A DNA stretch of 64,000 bases from Aureisphaera galaxeae. Lineage in GTDB: Bacteria > Bacteroidota > Bacteroidia > Flavobacteriales > Flavobacteriaceae. Below the pieces are notes generated by a model that was not told the origin of the DNA, did not search any database, and saw only the letters and a list, made by a program, of their open reading frames with translations. Below, piece by piece: positions 44,387 through 53,510 of this stretch. A program made the position numbers and the translations under genes. The stretch covers positions 248,001 to 312,000 of the forward strand of contig NZ_JAQQTF010000002.1 in assembly GCF_028561275.1 (NCBI RefSeq), read 5' to 3'. The first letter of the stretch is position 1, and the number at the start of each line of letters is the position of its first letter.

Positions 44387-45268
44387 ATGAGTAACGAGAA
44401 TAACAGTACAAAGTTTAAAGTACTAATTGGATTACTTTCCGCAATGTTAATTGCTTTGGCCGTTTACACGGTCTCACTTTACAATGATAGTAAAAGTAAT
44501 ATAACAACGCTCGAAACCCAAAAAACCGAAATTGAAGACGAATTACAAGAACTTATCGCCAATTACGATGAGGTAATTCAAGACAATGAGCTAAAGGACA
44601 AAGATCTTTTGGCCGCGAAAGAGCGTATTGAGGTATTACTGGATTCTGTAAAGACAGCAGAAGCTAACGTCGCTTTAATTAGACGCTATCGCGCCGAAAT
44701 TGGAAGATTGAAAGATGAGCGAAAGATACTTTTTAGAAGAGCCGATAGTTTAGCAAAAGCCAATGAAATGCTAGCCATGAGAATGGATAGCACCACCACT
44801 ATCCTTAACGAAACCATTCGCGTGGTAGACTCTGTAGGAGAGGAAAACATCGCCATGGCAGAAACCATTAAAAGAGGTTCTGTGGTAAAGGCTACCGATC
44901 TTCGTGGAGAGGCGGTAATTGTTCGTAAAAGTGGTAAAATAGTAGATACCAAGCGATCCAGTAGAGCCGATAAGGTAAGAGCTTGTTTCACATTGGCTCC
45001 CAATATCATCGCCAAAAAAGGAGATCGTCTGTTGTACATTCAAGTAATTAATCCGAAGAGCAACTTACTAGGAGATAAAGCCACTATGGAGTTCGAAGAG
45101 GGGACACTTGATTACAGTGCTACTACCAAAGTGTTCTATGAGCAGGAAGAATTGGATGTTTGCGTATTGGTAGATGCGACCGAAGAAGACCTTGTGGAAG
45201 GAAGATATATCATCAATGTTTTCGATGGTGCTACGCAAGTAGCGACAGCTTCCATGACGCTTAAGTAA
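44387..45268 (+). CDS. Membrane-anchored coiled-coil protein
   Basis: This 293-residue protein has a short cytoplasmic N-terminus, one transmembrane helix (about 11-31, VLIGLLSAMLIALAVYTVSL) and a long coiled coil (36-165) rich in Lys, Glu and Asp. Its C-terminal domain is beta-strand-rich (about 180-293, with RACFTLAPNIIAKKGDRLLY). No enzymatic motif is visible. It is common in flavobacteria and has no assigned function. A structural role in the cell envelope is likely. A candidate -7 box (TACATTTG, 44353-44360) precedes it, and a strong terminator follows. Confidence 0.8.
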   Translation: MSNENNSTKFKVLIGLLSAMLIALAVYTVSLYNDSKSNITTLETQKTEIEDELQELIANYDEVIQDNELKDKDLLAAKERIEVLLDSVKTAEANVALIRRYRAEIGRLKDERKILFRRADSLAKANEMLAMRMDSTTTILNETIRVVDSVGEENIAMAETIKRGSVVKATDLRGEAVIVRKSGKIVDTKRSSRADKVRACFTLAPNIIAKKGDRLLYIQVINPKSNLLGDKATMEFEEGTLDYSATTKVFYEQEELDVCVLVDATEEDLVEGRYIINVFDGATQVATASMTLK

Positions 45269-45288
45269 ATACATCTTAAAAAAGATAG

Positions 45289-45320
45289 AGCCGCTACGAT
45301 GTTATCGTAGCGGTTTTTTT
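45289..45320 (+). terminator. Rho-independent terminator after the coiled-coil gene
   Basis: CCGCTACGAT (45291-45300), GTT loop and ATCGTAGCGG (45304-45313) form a perfect 10-bp stem followed by a T run to 45320. Confidence 0.93.
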
Positions 45321-45327
45321 ATTTTTG
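45320..45327 (+). promoter_or_regulatory. -7 promoter element of glyS, fused to the upstream terminator tail
   Basis: TATTTTTG matches the consensus and uses the last T of the terminator's T run. It ends four bases before the glyS ATG, so transcription would start at or on the start codon. No clean -33 box is visible within the hairpin. Confidence 0.5.
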
Positions 45328-45331
45328 CGCC

Positions 45332-46867
45332 ATGGCAAATAAGGAAGATCACTTTAAGAAGGTAATATCGCACGCCAAAGAGTATGGGTACATATTTGGA
45401 TCCAGCGAAATCTATGATGGATTGAGTGCGGTATATGACTACGCGCAGAATGGTGTAGAACTCAAAAAAAACATTCGGGAATACTGGTGGAGAAGCATGG
45501 TATACATGCATCAGAACATCGTGGGGATCGACGCTGCGATCCTTATGCACCCTACGACCTGGAAGGCCTCTGGTCACGTAGATGCATTTAACGATCCACT
45601 TATCGACAACAAGGATTCTAAGAAGCGCTACCGCGCCGATGTTTTGGTCGAAGACTATGCCGAGAAACTGAATCAGAAAGCACAAAAGGAAATTACCAAA
45701 GCCAAGAAGCGCTTTGGGGATGCTTTCGATGAAGCCCAGTTCGTAACCACCAATCCACGTGTGGTAAAGTATCTTTCTCAAAAAGAAGCGGCTTTAAAGC
45801 GCTTGGCCAAGTCATTGGAAAATGAGGATCTGGCCGATGTAAAAGCCTTGATCGAGGAGCTAGAAATAGCCTGTCCCGAAAGTGGATCCAGAAATTGGAC
45901 CGATGTGAAGCAATTCAACCTTATGTTCGGGACCAAATTAGGAGCTTCTGCCGAGAGTGCTACCGATCTTTACTTACGCCCAGAAACCGCACAAGGGATC
46001 TTCGTCAACTTTTTGAATGTTCAGAAAACCGGTAGGATGAAAATTCCTTTCGGAATTGCACAAACCGGTAAGGCGTTCCGTAACGAGATTGTAGCGCGCC
46101 AATTCATTTTCCGTATGCGCGAATTCGAACAAATGGAAATGCAGTTTTTCGTGCGCCCAGGAGAGGAAATGAAGTGGTACGAATACTGGAAGGAAACGCG
46201 CCTTAAATGGCACCTGTCCTTAGGAATGGGAGAGGAAAACTACCGTTTCCACGATCATGAAAAACTAGCGCATTATGCCAATGCTGCGGCCGATATAGAA
46301 TTCAATTTCCCATTCGGATTTAAGGAATTGGAAGGGATTCACTCCCGTACCGATTTCGATTTAAAAGCACACGAAGAATACAGTGGTAAGAAACTACAGT
46401 TCTTCGATCCTGAGATGAACGAAAGCTACGTTCCCTATGTGGTGGAAACTTCCATTGGATTGGACCGTATGTTCTTGGCAATTTTCAGTAATTCCTTGAA
46501 AGAAGAAACGTTGGAGGATGGAAGTTCCCGTGTAGTACTGAAGATTCCTTCTATCCTGGCACCAGTAAAAGCCGCTGTTTTACCTTTAGTGAAGAAAGAT
46601 GGGTTGCCTGATATCGCTAAGGAAATCGTAGATACACTACGTTGGGATTTCAATGTAATTTATGATGAGAAGGATGCTGTAGGGCGTCGTTATAGAAGAC
46701 AGGATGCGGCAGGTACTCCGTTTTGTATCACCGTAGATCATCAGACGCTCGAAGATCAAACAGTAACCCTTAGGGATCGGGATTCTATGGAGCAAGTGCG
46801 TATTCCTATTGCTGAAATTTCTACACACTTAAAAGACACCATTTCCTATCAGAAATGGCTATCATAA
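45332..46867 (+). CDS. glyS: Glycine--tRNA ligase (single-chain, alpha2 type)
   Basis: The 511-residue class II enzyme charges tRNA-Gly in the cytoplasm. Features are AKEYGYIFGSSEIYDGLSAV at the N-terminus, RPETAQGIFVNF and GIAQTGKAFRNEIVARQFIFR (motif 2), and VETSIGLDRMFLAIF with a C-terminal anticodon-binding domain. It is the eukaryote-like single-chain form, not the GlyQ/GlyS pair. The likely promoter is nearly on the ATG, so a leaderless mRNA is probable. Confidence 0.97.
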   Translation: MANKEDHFKKVISHAKEYGYIFGSSEIYDGLSAVYDYAQNGVELKKNIREYWWRSMVYMHQNIVGIDAAILMHPTTWKASGHVDAFNDPLIDNKDSKKRYRADVLVEDYAEKLNQKAQKEITKAKKRFGDAFDEAQFVTTNPRVVKYLSQKEAALKRLAKSLENEDLADVKALIEELEIACPESGSRNWTDVKQFNLMFGTKLGASAESATDLYLRPETAQGIFVNFLNVQKTGRMKIPFGIAQTGKAFRNEIVARQFIFRMREFEQMEMQFFVRPGEEMKWYEYWKETRLKWHLSLGMGEENYRFHDHEKLAHYANAAADIEFNFPFGFKELEGIHSRTDFDLKAHEEYSGKKLQFFDPEMNESYVPYVVETSIGLDRMFLAIFSNSLKEETLEDGSSRVVLKIPSILAPVKAAVLPLVKKDGLPDIAKEIVDTLRWDFNVIYDEKDAVGRRYRRQDAAGTPFCITVDHQTLEDQTVTLRDRDSMEQVRIPIAEISTHLKDTISYQKWLS

Positions 46868-46872
46868 AGTAA

Positions 46873-46896
46873 AAGAGCGGAATCTATTCCGCTCTT
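46873..46896 (-). terminator. Hairpin at the glyS / lipoprotein 3' junction
   Basis: AAGAGCGGAA (46873-46882) and TTCCGCTCTT (46887-46896) form a perfect stem. The T run lies on the minus-strand side, so it mainly serves the lipoprotein gene. It overlaps the end of that gene. Confidence 0.75.
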
Positions 46897-47267
46897 GCAA
46901 ATATTTCGGTAATTTCTACGGGTCTGGCTTCTGGACAACGATTCTGCATACGTAATCCACGGAATTTTATCCACACTTTCTGAGTATCGCTTTTAAACGC
47001 ATCGGTGAGGTTAGTAGGGTCCACTTTTTGCTCTGCAAATCCACCCTTAACATCGATCACATATTCACAGGAGCCTTCGCCTTTTCCAGCGACAATGACA
47101 CCTTTTAGATAGCCTTCGCTTTCCATAGTGGCGGCACTTTTATCTGTTGTTTGCATATCTTGAGTATCGGTCACTTCTTCGGTAGCATCTGTGGCTTCAG
47201 TGACGGTCTTTTTTGTCGAATTACAGGAAGCAATAGCGATGCAGGATAATAGAATGAGGGTTTTCAT
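46884..47267 (-). CDS. Small hypothetical lipoprotein
   Basis: The 127-residue product starts at MKTLILLSCIAIASC (lipobox cysteine 15). An ATG nine bases upstream is also possible. A low-complexity Thr/Asp/Glu stretch (SATMESEGYLKG) precedes a short beta-like domain with GSCEYVIDVKGGFAEQKVDP, then WIKFRGLRMQNRCPEARPVE. Two cysteines in the mature domain could form a disulfide. It has no recognised family. It is convergent with glyS. Confidence 0.8.
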   Translation of the reverse strand: MKTLILLSCIAIASCNSTKKTVTEATDATEEVTDTQDMQTTDKSAATMESEGYLKGVIVAGKGEGSCEYVIDVKGGFAEQKVDPTNLTDAFKSDTQKVWIKFRGLRMQNRCPEARPVEITEIFARAE

Positions 47268-47276
47268 AAAGTTCAT

Positions 47277-47547
47277 GGTGTACGATTTAATTATCTGAAA
47301 CTAAAATTACAATAAATATGCCATTCGTGGGTCCAACGGCATATGTATGGGCTTTAGAACCCCCTCATTTTTTTCTCATAAGTAAGTATTTAAAAACTCC
47401 TTAAAATCTCCTAGAAATAGGCATAAAAATGATTTAATCATCTGTAAATCAATAATTTAATAAAATTAGGGGATTTTGTAATGGGTTGATTTCTAAGGTT
47501 TTGATAAATACTTTTACTTCAGCTAAAACCTAAAAAATTGCTCAGAT
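47277..47547. other. 271-base intergenic region with inverted repeat
   Basis: AT-rich gap with a short inverted repeat, ATATGCC (47316-47322) and GGCATAT (47338-47344). A near-consensus -7 (TACTTTTA, 47509-47516) lies 20 bases after a TTG (47486-47488) and 31 bases before the next gene. Confidence 0.5.
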
Positions 47548-50244
47548 ATGAAACTTTATTATGTAGTAACTATGTTGTTGCTTCTTATTGGAATAGAAGC
47601 ATCGGCACAACAAGCCCCCAACGTGGAGTCGCCCGCAACCTATCATTCGGAATCCGTCTCCATGTATCATGTAGCATCCCTGGCATCTAGAGTCACAGAC
47701 CTAGTTCCTGCGGATACTAGCCCTAAACCGATTAAAGATAAGCGCCACTTTGGAAATAAGGTGATTATCGGAAAAGACCCGCAACGCCAAAACGATTATT
47801 TGGCAAGCAACCCGCATCCTAACACAGGAACCGTTCGCGTATCTCCCCCAAGTTTGGTGTTCGATTCTTACAGTACGGGCGGGTCTCCTTCCGATCCAGC
47901 ATTGGCCGTGGGGCCCAATCACGTATTTGTGGTGTTCAATACTGGATTTATCATTTATGACAAGAACGGAAATGCCCTTACCGCACAATTGGACGACAGT
48001 AACATCTTCACCAATAACGATACGTGCTGCGACCTCACTGTATCTTACGATGCAGCAGCAGATCGTTGGGTGTTGAGTATTCTTTCGGCCACCGCGGCTG
48101 GGAACTCCTTTAGTGGTATTCAAGTAGCCGTATCCGATGGCCCTGATCCTGTTACCGCAGGCTGGAATAGCTATCAATTCAATATGAACACAGATTACCA
48201 AAAGTTATCCGTTTGGAGCGATGGCTACTATATAGCTGCCAACAAGGGTGGAGGTGAAAAAATCCACGCTATAGAAAGAGATGCTATGCTTGCAGGTGCT
48301 GCAAGTGCCGGAATTCAAGGATTCGACTTGCCGGGAATCCAGACAGGTCCTGGAGGATTTTTTGCCCCACAAGCTTTCAATGTTGCAGATGATAACTATC
48401 CTGCTGCTGGAGATGTTCCTTTTGTGTTTCTACAGGACGACGCCTTTGGTGGTATAAGCGATGACCACATTAAACTATGGACCGTAAATGTAGATTGGAC
48501 AACGCCTGGAAATTCTACCGTTTCGGCTGCTACCGAATTTCCGGTAACCCCTTTTATAGGTGTATTCGATGGGGGTGGATTCAGTAATCTGGACCAGCCG
48601 GGCGGTGGAGTAGCCATCGATGCCATTCAACAAACCATAATGAACCAAGCTATGTTCCGCAAATTCGGAACGCACAACTCGGCTGTGTTCTGTCACGTAG
48701 TAGATACTGATGGTGGTAGTGGAGAGTTAGCAGGGATTCGTTGGTACGAATTCCGTCAGAATGGCGATGGGCAACCTTGGTCTTTGTACCAAGAAGGAAC
48801 ATATACTTCGCCTAATGGAAAGCACGCTTGGATGGGAAGTTTAACGATGGATTCTAACGGAAACATCGCCATGGGATATTCTGCCATGGCCGGACCTACC
48901 ACGCCCAACCCTACCGATTTTAGGGTAAGTTCTTACTATACGGGAAGATTTGAAAGTGACCCTCTTGGGACCATGACCGTAATTGAAGAAAACATTGATA
49001 TGGGAACCGCTAACATTGGTGGATTCCGCTATGGAGACTATGGTAAAATAGACATAGACCCTACTAACGACGGTACGTTCTGGTACATCACCGAATACAG
49101 AAAAAGTGCTACCCATGGAGTAGTGGGAGCCTTTACCATTGAGCCTCCGGGGCCAGACGATATTGGTGTTATTGCCATTACGGAACCTAACGACGGTATC
49201 CTAACCGCAAATGAGGATGTTACCATCGAGATTAGAAACTTTGGTAGCAACGATATTACCGATCCAGAGGTACAGTACACCATCGATGGGGGAACCCCTG
49301 TAGTAGAAAATTACTCAGGAACCATTGCTGCAGGAGCCATCGAAACTTTCACTTTTGCGACACAGGCCGATTTGTCGGTGCCTGGCGATTATACCATTGT
49401 GGCCCAGACCAATCTTTCTGGGGATACCAATACTTCGAACGACGCTACAACGAGGGTCGTAACGCATGGGATTTTGTATTGCGAGCCTACTGCGGTACAA
49501 GGGTGTAACTTGGACGGAATCAAGAAATTTATCCTGAATACCATCGATGCCGACGACGGAGGCGATGGATGTAATACAGAGCCAGCATCAAGCCCTGCAG
49601 GGTATGCAGATAGAACTCACTTGTCTACTGTACTGAGCAACCAGGCAGGATCTAATGTGTACACCTTGCAGGCACAACATAACTGGGACGCAGGAGCCGG
49701 TGTAGAAGCATTATCGGTATGGATCGATTTTGACGACAACGGCACCTTCGAACCGACAGAACAATTAATCGCAGGGGAGTTCTTCCAAAGTGCCGATGTG
49801 CTTGAGGACTTTACCCTAACCATTCCTGTAGGAGCACCCATAGGGCAGCACCGATTAAGAGCAAAATCTATCGACACTTCTGCAGATGGTGATGTAAACG
49901 ATCCTTGCACGGATTTCGCGTACGGGGAAGTACAGGATTACACCGTAGATATTCAATCTGTTTTAGGTGTGAACGACCTTTCCATAGAAGCTGCCGAATT
50001 ATTGGTAGTGAACAAAGGAAACAATCAGTTCGAAATCTCCTTAAGAACATCGTACGATGCGGTAGGTTCCATTGGAGTTTATAATCTTTTGGGACAGCAA
50101 TTGGCCTTCAATAATATAGAAAAAGAAGGTGACCGTTATCTATACGATTTGGATATGTCCTATGCTTCTAAAGGTGTGTACCTCATTAAAATGGGGAACC
50201 TAGGACTAAGAACCTTTAAGGCAGTTAAAATTGTAGTTCAATAG
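47548..50244 (+). CDS. Large T9SS cargo protein with CARDB-like and GEVED domains
   Basis: The 898-residue secreted protein has a signal peptide ending SAQQ and a large N-terminal propeller-like region (about 90-530) with LAVGPNHVFVVFNTGF, IYDKNGN and QLNTDYQK-like blocks. Then follow a CARDB-type domain (about 545-640, TVDGGTPVVEN style), a GEVED domain (about 690-800, with WIDFDDNGTFEPTEQ) and a T9SS type A sorting domain. It is probably a surface-attached protein. The N-terminal region is clearly homologous to the next gene, so they are duplicates. The function of that region is unknown. Confidence 0.9.
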   Translation: MKLYYVVTMLLLLIGIEASAQQAPNVESPATYHSESVSMYHVASLASRVTDLVPADTSPKPIKDKRHFGNKVIIGKDPQRQNDYLASNPHPNTGTVRVSPPSLVFDSYSTGGSPSDPALAVGPNHVFVVFNTGFIIYDKNGNALTAQLDDSNIFTNNDTCCDLTVSYDAAADRWVLSILSATAAGNSFSGIQVAVSDGPDPVTAGWNSYQFNMNTDYQKLSVWSDGYYIAANKGGGEKIHAIERDAMLAGAASAGIQGFDLPGIQTGPGGFFAPQAFNVADDNYPAAGDVPFVFLQDDAFGGISDDHIKLWTVNVDWTTPGNSTVSAATEFPVTPFIGVFDGGGFSNLDQPGGGVAIDAIQQTIMNQAMFRKFGTHNSAVFCHVVDTDGGSGELAGIRWYEFRQNGDGQPWSLYQEGTYTSPNGKHAWMGSLTMDSNGNIAMGYSAMAGPTTPNPTDFRVSSYYTGRFESDPLGTMTVIEENIDMGTANIGGFRYGDYGKIDIDPTNDGTFWYITEYRKSATHGVVGAFTIEPPGPDDIGVIAITEPNDGILTANEDVTIEIRNFGSNDITDPEVQYTIDGGTPVVENYSGTIAAGAIETFTFATQADLSVPGDYTIVAQTNLSGDTNTSNDATTRVVTHGILYCEPTAVQGCNLDGIKKFILNTIDADDGGDGCNTEPASSPAGYADRTHLSTVLSNQAGSNVYTLQAQHNWDAGAGVEALSVWIDFDDNGTFEPTEQLIAGEFFQSADVLEDFTLTIPVGAPIGQHRLRAKSIDTSADGDVNDPCTDFAYGEVQDYTVDIQSVLGVNDLSIEAAELLVVNKGNNQFEISLRTSYDAVGSIGVYNLLGQQLAFNNIEKEGDRYLYDLDMSYASKGVYLIKMGNLGLRTFKAVKIVVQ

Positions 50245-50272
50245 TAGTTAAATAAGTTTTTTTGTGAAAGTG

Positions 50273-50302
50273 AAAAGAGCAGGATCCGTCCTGCTCTTTT
50301 TC
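50273..50302 (+). terminator. Rho-independent terminator after the GEVED gene
   Basis: AAAAGAGCAGGA (50273-50284), TCCG loop and TCCTGCTCTTTT (50289-50300) form a perfect 12-bp stem with T run. Confidence 0.92.
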
Positions 50303-50400
50303 GTTCGTAGCCGTTTACCTACCTAAACATTACCCTTTTTTTAGTTCAAAACCTACCAAAACAATAGGAAAATAAAACATAAAAGACTGAAATTTAACTG

Positions 50401-50428
50401 TTTAAGCTATTCAAATAATTGGCTTAAA
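50401..50428. repeat. Inverted repeat in the 253-base gap before the P-domain gene
   Basis: TTTAAGC (50401-50407) and GCTTAAA (50422-50428) with a 14-base loop lie in the gap 50245-50497. No gene was seen in the gap. An operator or leader hairpin is possible, as is chance in AT-rich DNA. Confidence 0.35.
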
Positions 50429-50497
50429 TGCTTGATATTTAAAGAAATGGTAGTATTTTTAAAGCCTCAGTAAAAATTTAACCAAAAACTTGTTGAA

Positions 50498-53455
50498 ATG
50501 AAATTAACTTACGTATTACTGTCGTTTCTACTCCTTGCCAGTTTTGGAGTGGTAGCGCAGGAAAATCAACCTGACGGTCCCTTCTACGTAGGGGAGATTA
50601 CAAGGACTTACGTTCCTCCGATCAATCAGAGATTGTCCGAGATCCCTCAATGGGTAGACAACAACGAAGAGAAGTTGGATGGTCGTTCTTCTAGAGCTAA
50701 GGTTGTTCCTGGAAAGGACAAACAAACCGAAGACGATTACTTCTCAAGAAATCAGCACCCGCTTACTTCAAGTATTCAGGCACAACCGCCAATCTTGGTA
50801 TTCGATGCTGCTGTTTCTAGTTCACAACCAACCGATCCTGCCTTGGCAGTAGGACCGGATCACGTACTGGTTGTATTTAACACAGGATTTATTGTATACG
50901 ACAAAAATGGTGTTGCTCAATCAGGGCAAATGCCACCTAACCCATCTATTTTCCCAAGTAGTGGTTGTTGTGACCTTACGGTTTCCTATGACCAAGCTGC
51001 AGAGCGTTGGGTTCTTTCCTTCTTAGGAGGTGGAGCGCAAATCGCTATTTCCGATGGTACCAGTACTGACCCATTGGCTACTGGATGGAACGTATACAAC
51101 ATTCCTCAGATTAGTGATTACCAAAAACTTTCTCAGTGGAGTGATGGATACTACTTAACCGATAACACGGGAAGTAGTAACCGTGTTTGGGCAATGGACA
51201 GAGCCGCAATGATTGCTGGTGATGCTGGAGCGAGTATCCAAGGTTTCGACCTTCCTGGTATCGTAACTAGTGGTTTCTACAGCCCACAAGCACTTAACGT
51301 AACCGACGATAACCTACCTGCTCCTGGAGGTCTTCCGGTAGTATATCTGCAGGATGACGCATGGGCTGGTGTATCTACGGATCACGTAAAACTTTGGACC
51401 ATTGATGCCGACTTTGCAGACCCAGGTAACTCTACCGTTTCTGCGGCTACCGAATTAACAGCTACTCCATTTATCTCTGTATTCGATGGTGGTAGTTTCT
51501 CTAACTTAACACAGCCAGGTGGTGGTATTGCTATCGATGCATTGCAAGCTACTATCATGAACCAAGCTCAGTTTAGAAAGTTTGGATCTCACAACTCTGC
51601 TGTCTTCAACTTCGTTATTGATGTAGATGCTTCTAGTGGTGAGAAAGCTGCAGTTCGTTGGTACGAATTGCGTCAGTCTGGCGACGGAATGCCATGGTCT
51701 GTATTCCAAGAAGGTACTTACGAATCTCCTGATACTCCAACGGGAGGTGAGAAGCACGCTTGGCATGCGAGTATGATGATGGACGTTCAAGGAAACATCG
51801 GTATGGGATATTCAGCGATGACTGTAGATCCAGGAGATCCTAACCCAATCCAAGTAAGTTCTTACTATACAGGACGTTTTGCTGCAGATCCTCCTGGAAC
51901 CATGACGATCGCAGAGGAGCTTATCCGTAATGGAGACGCTAACATCCCTGGATTACGATACGGTGACTACAGTAAGATCGATATTGATCCTGCCGATGAT
52001 AAAACATTCTGGTTCATCAACGAATACATGAGCCCAGAGCCAGGTACTTCTAGAGCCGATGTTGTTGGGGTATTTAAAATTGCTCCAGACTTTAATACAG
52101 ACGTAGGAGCTATTAGTATCGACGCTCCTAACGATGGTGCTTTAACTGCTACAGAGCAAGTTGATATTACTATCTTCAACTTCGGACAAGACCCACAGTC
52201 TAACATTCCTCTTGAGTTGTACTTGGACGGATCTTTAGTTGCTACAGAAAATTTCGCTGGGCCACTAGATCCTACTACTAACGACACATATACATTCACC
52301 GCTACCTTAGATCTTTCTACAGAAGGTCAGACATACGAAATCGAAGTTCGTACCAACCTAGGGGGTGATGAGGACAACAATAACGATGGTGTTACCAAGA
52401 TGGTAACTCACGTATTGGCTAACGATATTGGTGCTATCGAGATCACTTCTCCAAACACAGGTGAAGGTCTAGGGAACGAAGATGTAACCATTACTATCGA
52501 GAACTTCGGTACTGCCGAGCAGTCTAACTTCGATGTATCGTATACTATCGACGGAGGTACTCCAGTAGTTGAAACGGTTGCAGGTCCTCTTGCGGCTGGC
52601 GGAACTATTACGTACACGTTCGCTCAGCAAGCAGATCTTTCAACACCTGGACAGTCTTACCTTATCGAAGCTTCTTCCGAACTAGGTTCAGACGGAGATG
52701 CTTCTAATAACAGTGTGGCTAAAGGTGTTACTCACTTAGTATGTTCTACACTTACTAATGATACAGATCAGCCTGTAGGTCCAGATGCTGGAACCGTAAC
52801 TGTCTCTACAATTACTGTTACCAACGATTTCACGATCAATGATGTAAATGTTACTCTTAACATCGATCACACTTGGGTAGGAGACTTGGATATTCAGTTG
52901 GTTCACCCAGATAACTCTACTGCGATCACATTGATCGATCGAGTATGTGGAAACTGTCAGAACTTTACCAACACTACTTTAGATGATGAAGCTACCGATC
53001 CTATCGCAGGAGGTACACCACCATTTACTGGATCTTTCCAGCCAAGTGAGCCATTGTCTACTTTCGACGGTCTTTCTTCTGTAGGAGATTGGAGATTGGT
53101 AATTACGGATAATGCGAACCAAGATGGTGGTACACTACTAGACTGGACACTTAACCTATGTGAAGGTGGAGTCTTAAGTGTAGGTGATGAAGTTGCCAAC
53201 AACTCCGAGCTTGTTGTATTGGATCAAGGAAATGATCAGTACAAAGTGTTGTTACCAACTACTACTGTTACCGAAACATTAGAATTCAGCGTACTAAATA
53301 TGAGAGGTCAGATTTTGGCATCTTACCGTTTGAATAACGAAAGCGGAACTGGGTACGAGTATGATCTAGATATGTCTCACGTTCCAGCGGGTGTTTACAT
53401 CATTAGAATTGGAGACAAGAACTTTGGAGGTGTAAAACGAATTATCGTGAGATAA
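50498..53455 (+). CDS. Large T9SS cargo protein with CARDB-like domains and P-domain
   Basis: The 985-residue protein has a signal peptide (MKLTYVLLSFLLLASFGVVAQ) and an N-terminal propeller-like region homologous to the previous gene (shared ALAVGP-HV-VVFNTGFI-YDKNG). Two CARDB-like domains follow (about 535-740, with VDITIFNFGQDPQSN and VTITIENFGTAEQS). Then comes a proprotein-convertase P-domain (about 770-880, with NHTWVGDLDIQLVHP-like DHTWVGDLDIQL and SVGDWRLVITDNANQDGGTL), and a T9SS type A domain. Codons are strongly biased towards T- and C-ending forms, unlike the neighbours, which suggests high expression. P-domains are usually attached to proteases, but no protease triad is visible. 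Confidence 0.9.
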   Translation: MKLTYVLLSFLLLASFGVVAQENQPDGPFYVGEITRTYVPPINQRLSEIPQWVDNNEEKLDGRSSRAKVVPGKDKQTEDDYFSRNQHPLTSSIQAQPPILVFDAAVSSSQPTDPALAVGPDHVLVVFNTGFIVYDKNGVAQSGQMPPNPSIFPSSGCCDLTVSYDQAAERWVLSFLGGGAQIAISDGTSTDPLATGWNVYNIPQISDYQKLSQWSDGYYLTDNTGSSNRVWAMDRAAMIAGDAGASIQGFDLPGIVTSGFYSPQALNVTDDNLPAPGGLPVVYLQDDAWAGVSTDHVKLWTIDADFADPGNSTVSAATELTATPFISVFDGGSFSNLTQPGGGIAIDALQATIMNQAQFRKFGSHNSAVFNFVIDVDASSGEKAAVRWYELRQSGDGMPWSVFQEGTYESPDTPTGGEKHAWHASMMMDVQGNIGMGYSAMTVDPGDPNPIQVSSYYTGRFAADPPGTMTIAEELIRNGDANIPGLRYGDYSKIDIDPADDKTFWFINEYMSPEPGTSRADVVGVFKIAPDFNTDVGAISIDAPNDGALTATEQVDITIFNFGQDPQSNIPLELYLDGSLVATENFAGPLDPTTNDTYTFTATLDLSTEGQTYEIEVRTNLGGDEDNNNDGVTKMVTHVLANDIGAIEITSPNTGEGLGNEDVTITIENFGTAEQSNFDVSYTIDGGTPVVETVAGPLAAGGTITYTFAQQADLSTPGQSYLIEASSELGSDGDASNNSVAKGVTHLVCSTLTNDTDQPVGPDAGTVTVSTITVTNDFTINDVNVTLNIDHTWVGDLDIQLVHPDNSTAITLIDRVCGNCQNFTNTTLDDEATDPIAGGTPPFTGSFQPSEPLSTFDGLSSVGDWRLVITDNANQDGGTLLDWTLNLCEGGVLSVGDEVANNSELVVLDQGNDQYKVLLPTTTVTETLEFSVLNMRGQILASYRLNNESGTGYEYDLDMSHVPAGVYIIRIGDKNFGGVKRIIVR

Positions 53456-53480
53456 GCGTAAGCACATCAATTCATATAGA

Positions 53481-53508
53481 AGAGCGGGCTTTGTCCCGCT
53501 CTTTTTTG
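53481..53508. terminator. Terminator between the P-domain gene and the barrel gene
   Basis: AGAGCGGG (53481-53488) and CCCGCTCT (53495-53502) form a stem with T run. The downstream convergent gene ends at 53511, so it may serve mainly the plus strand. Confidence 0.85.
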
Positions 53509-53510
53509 TT

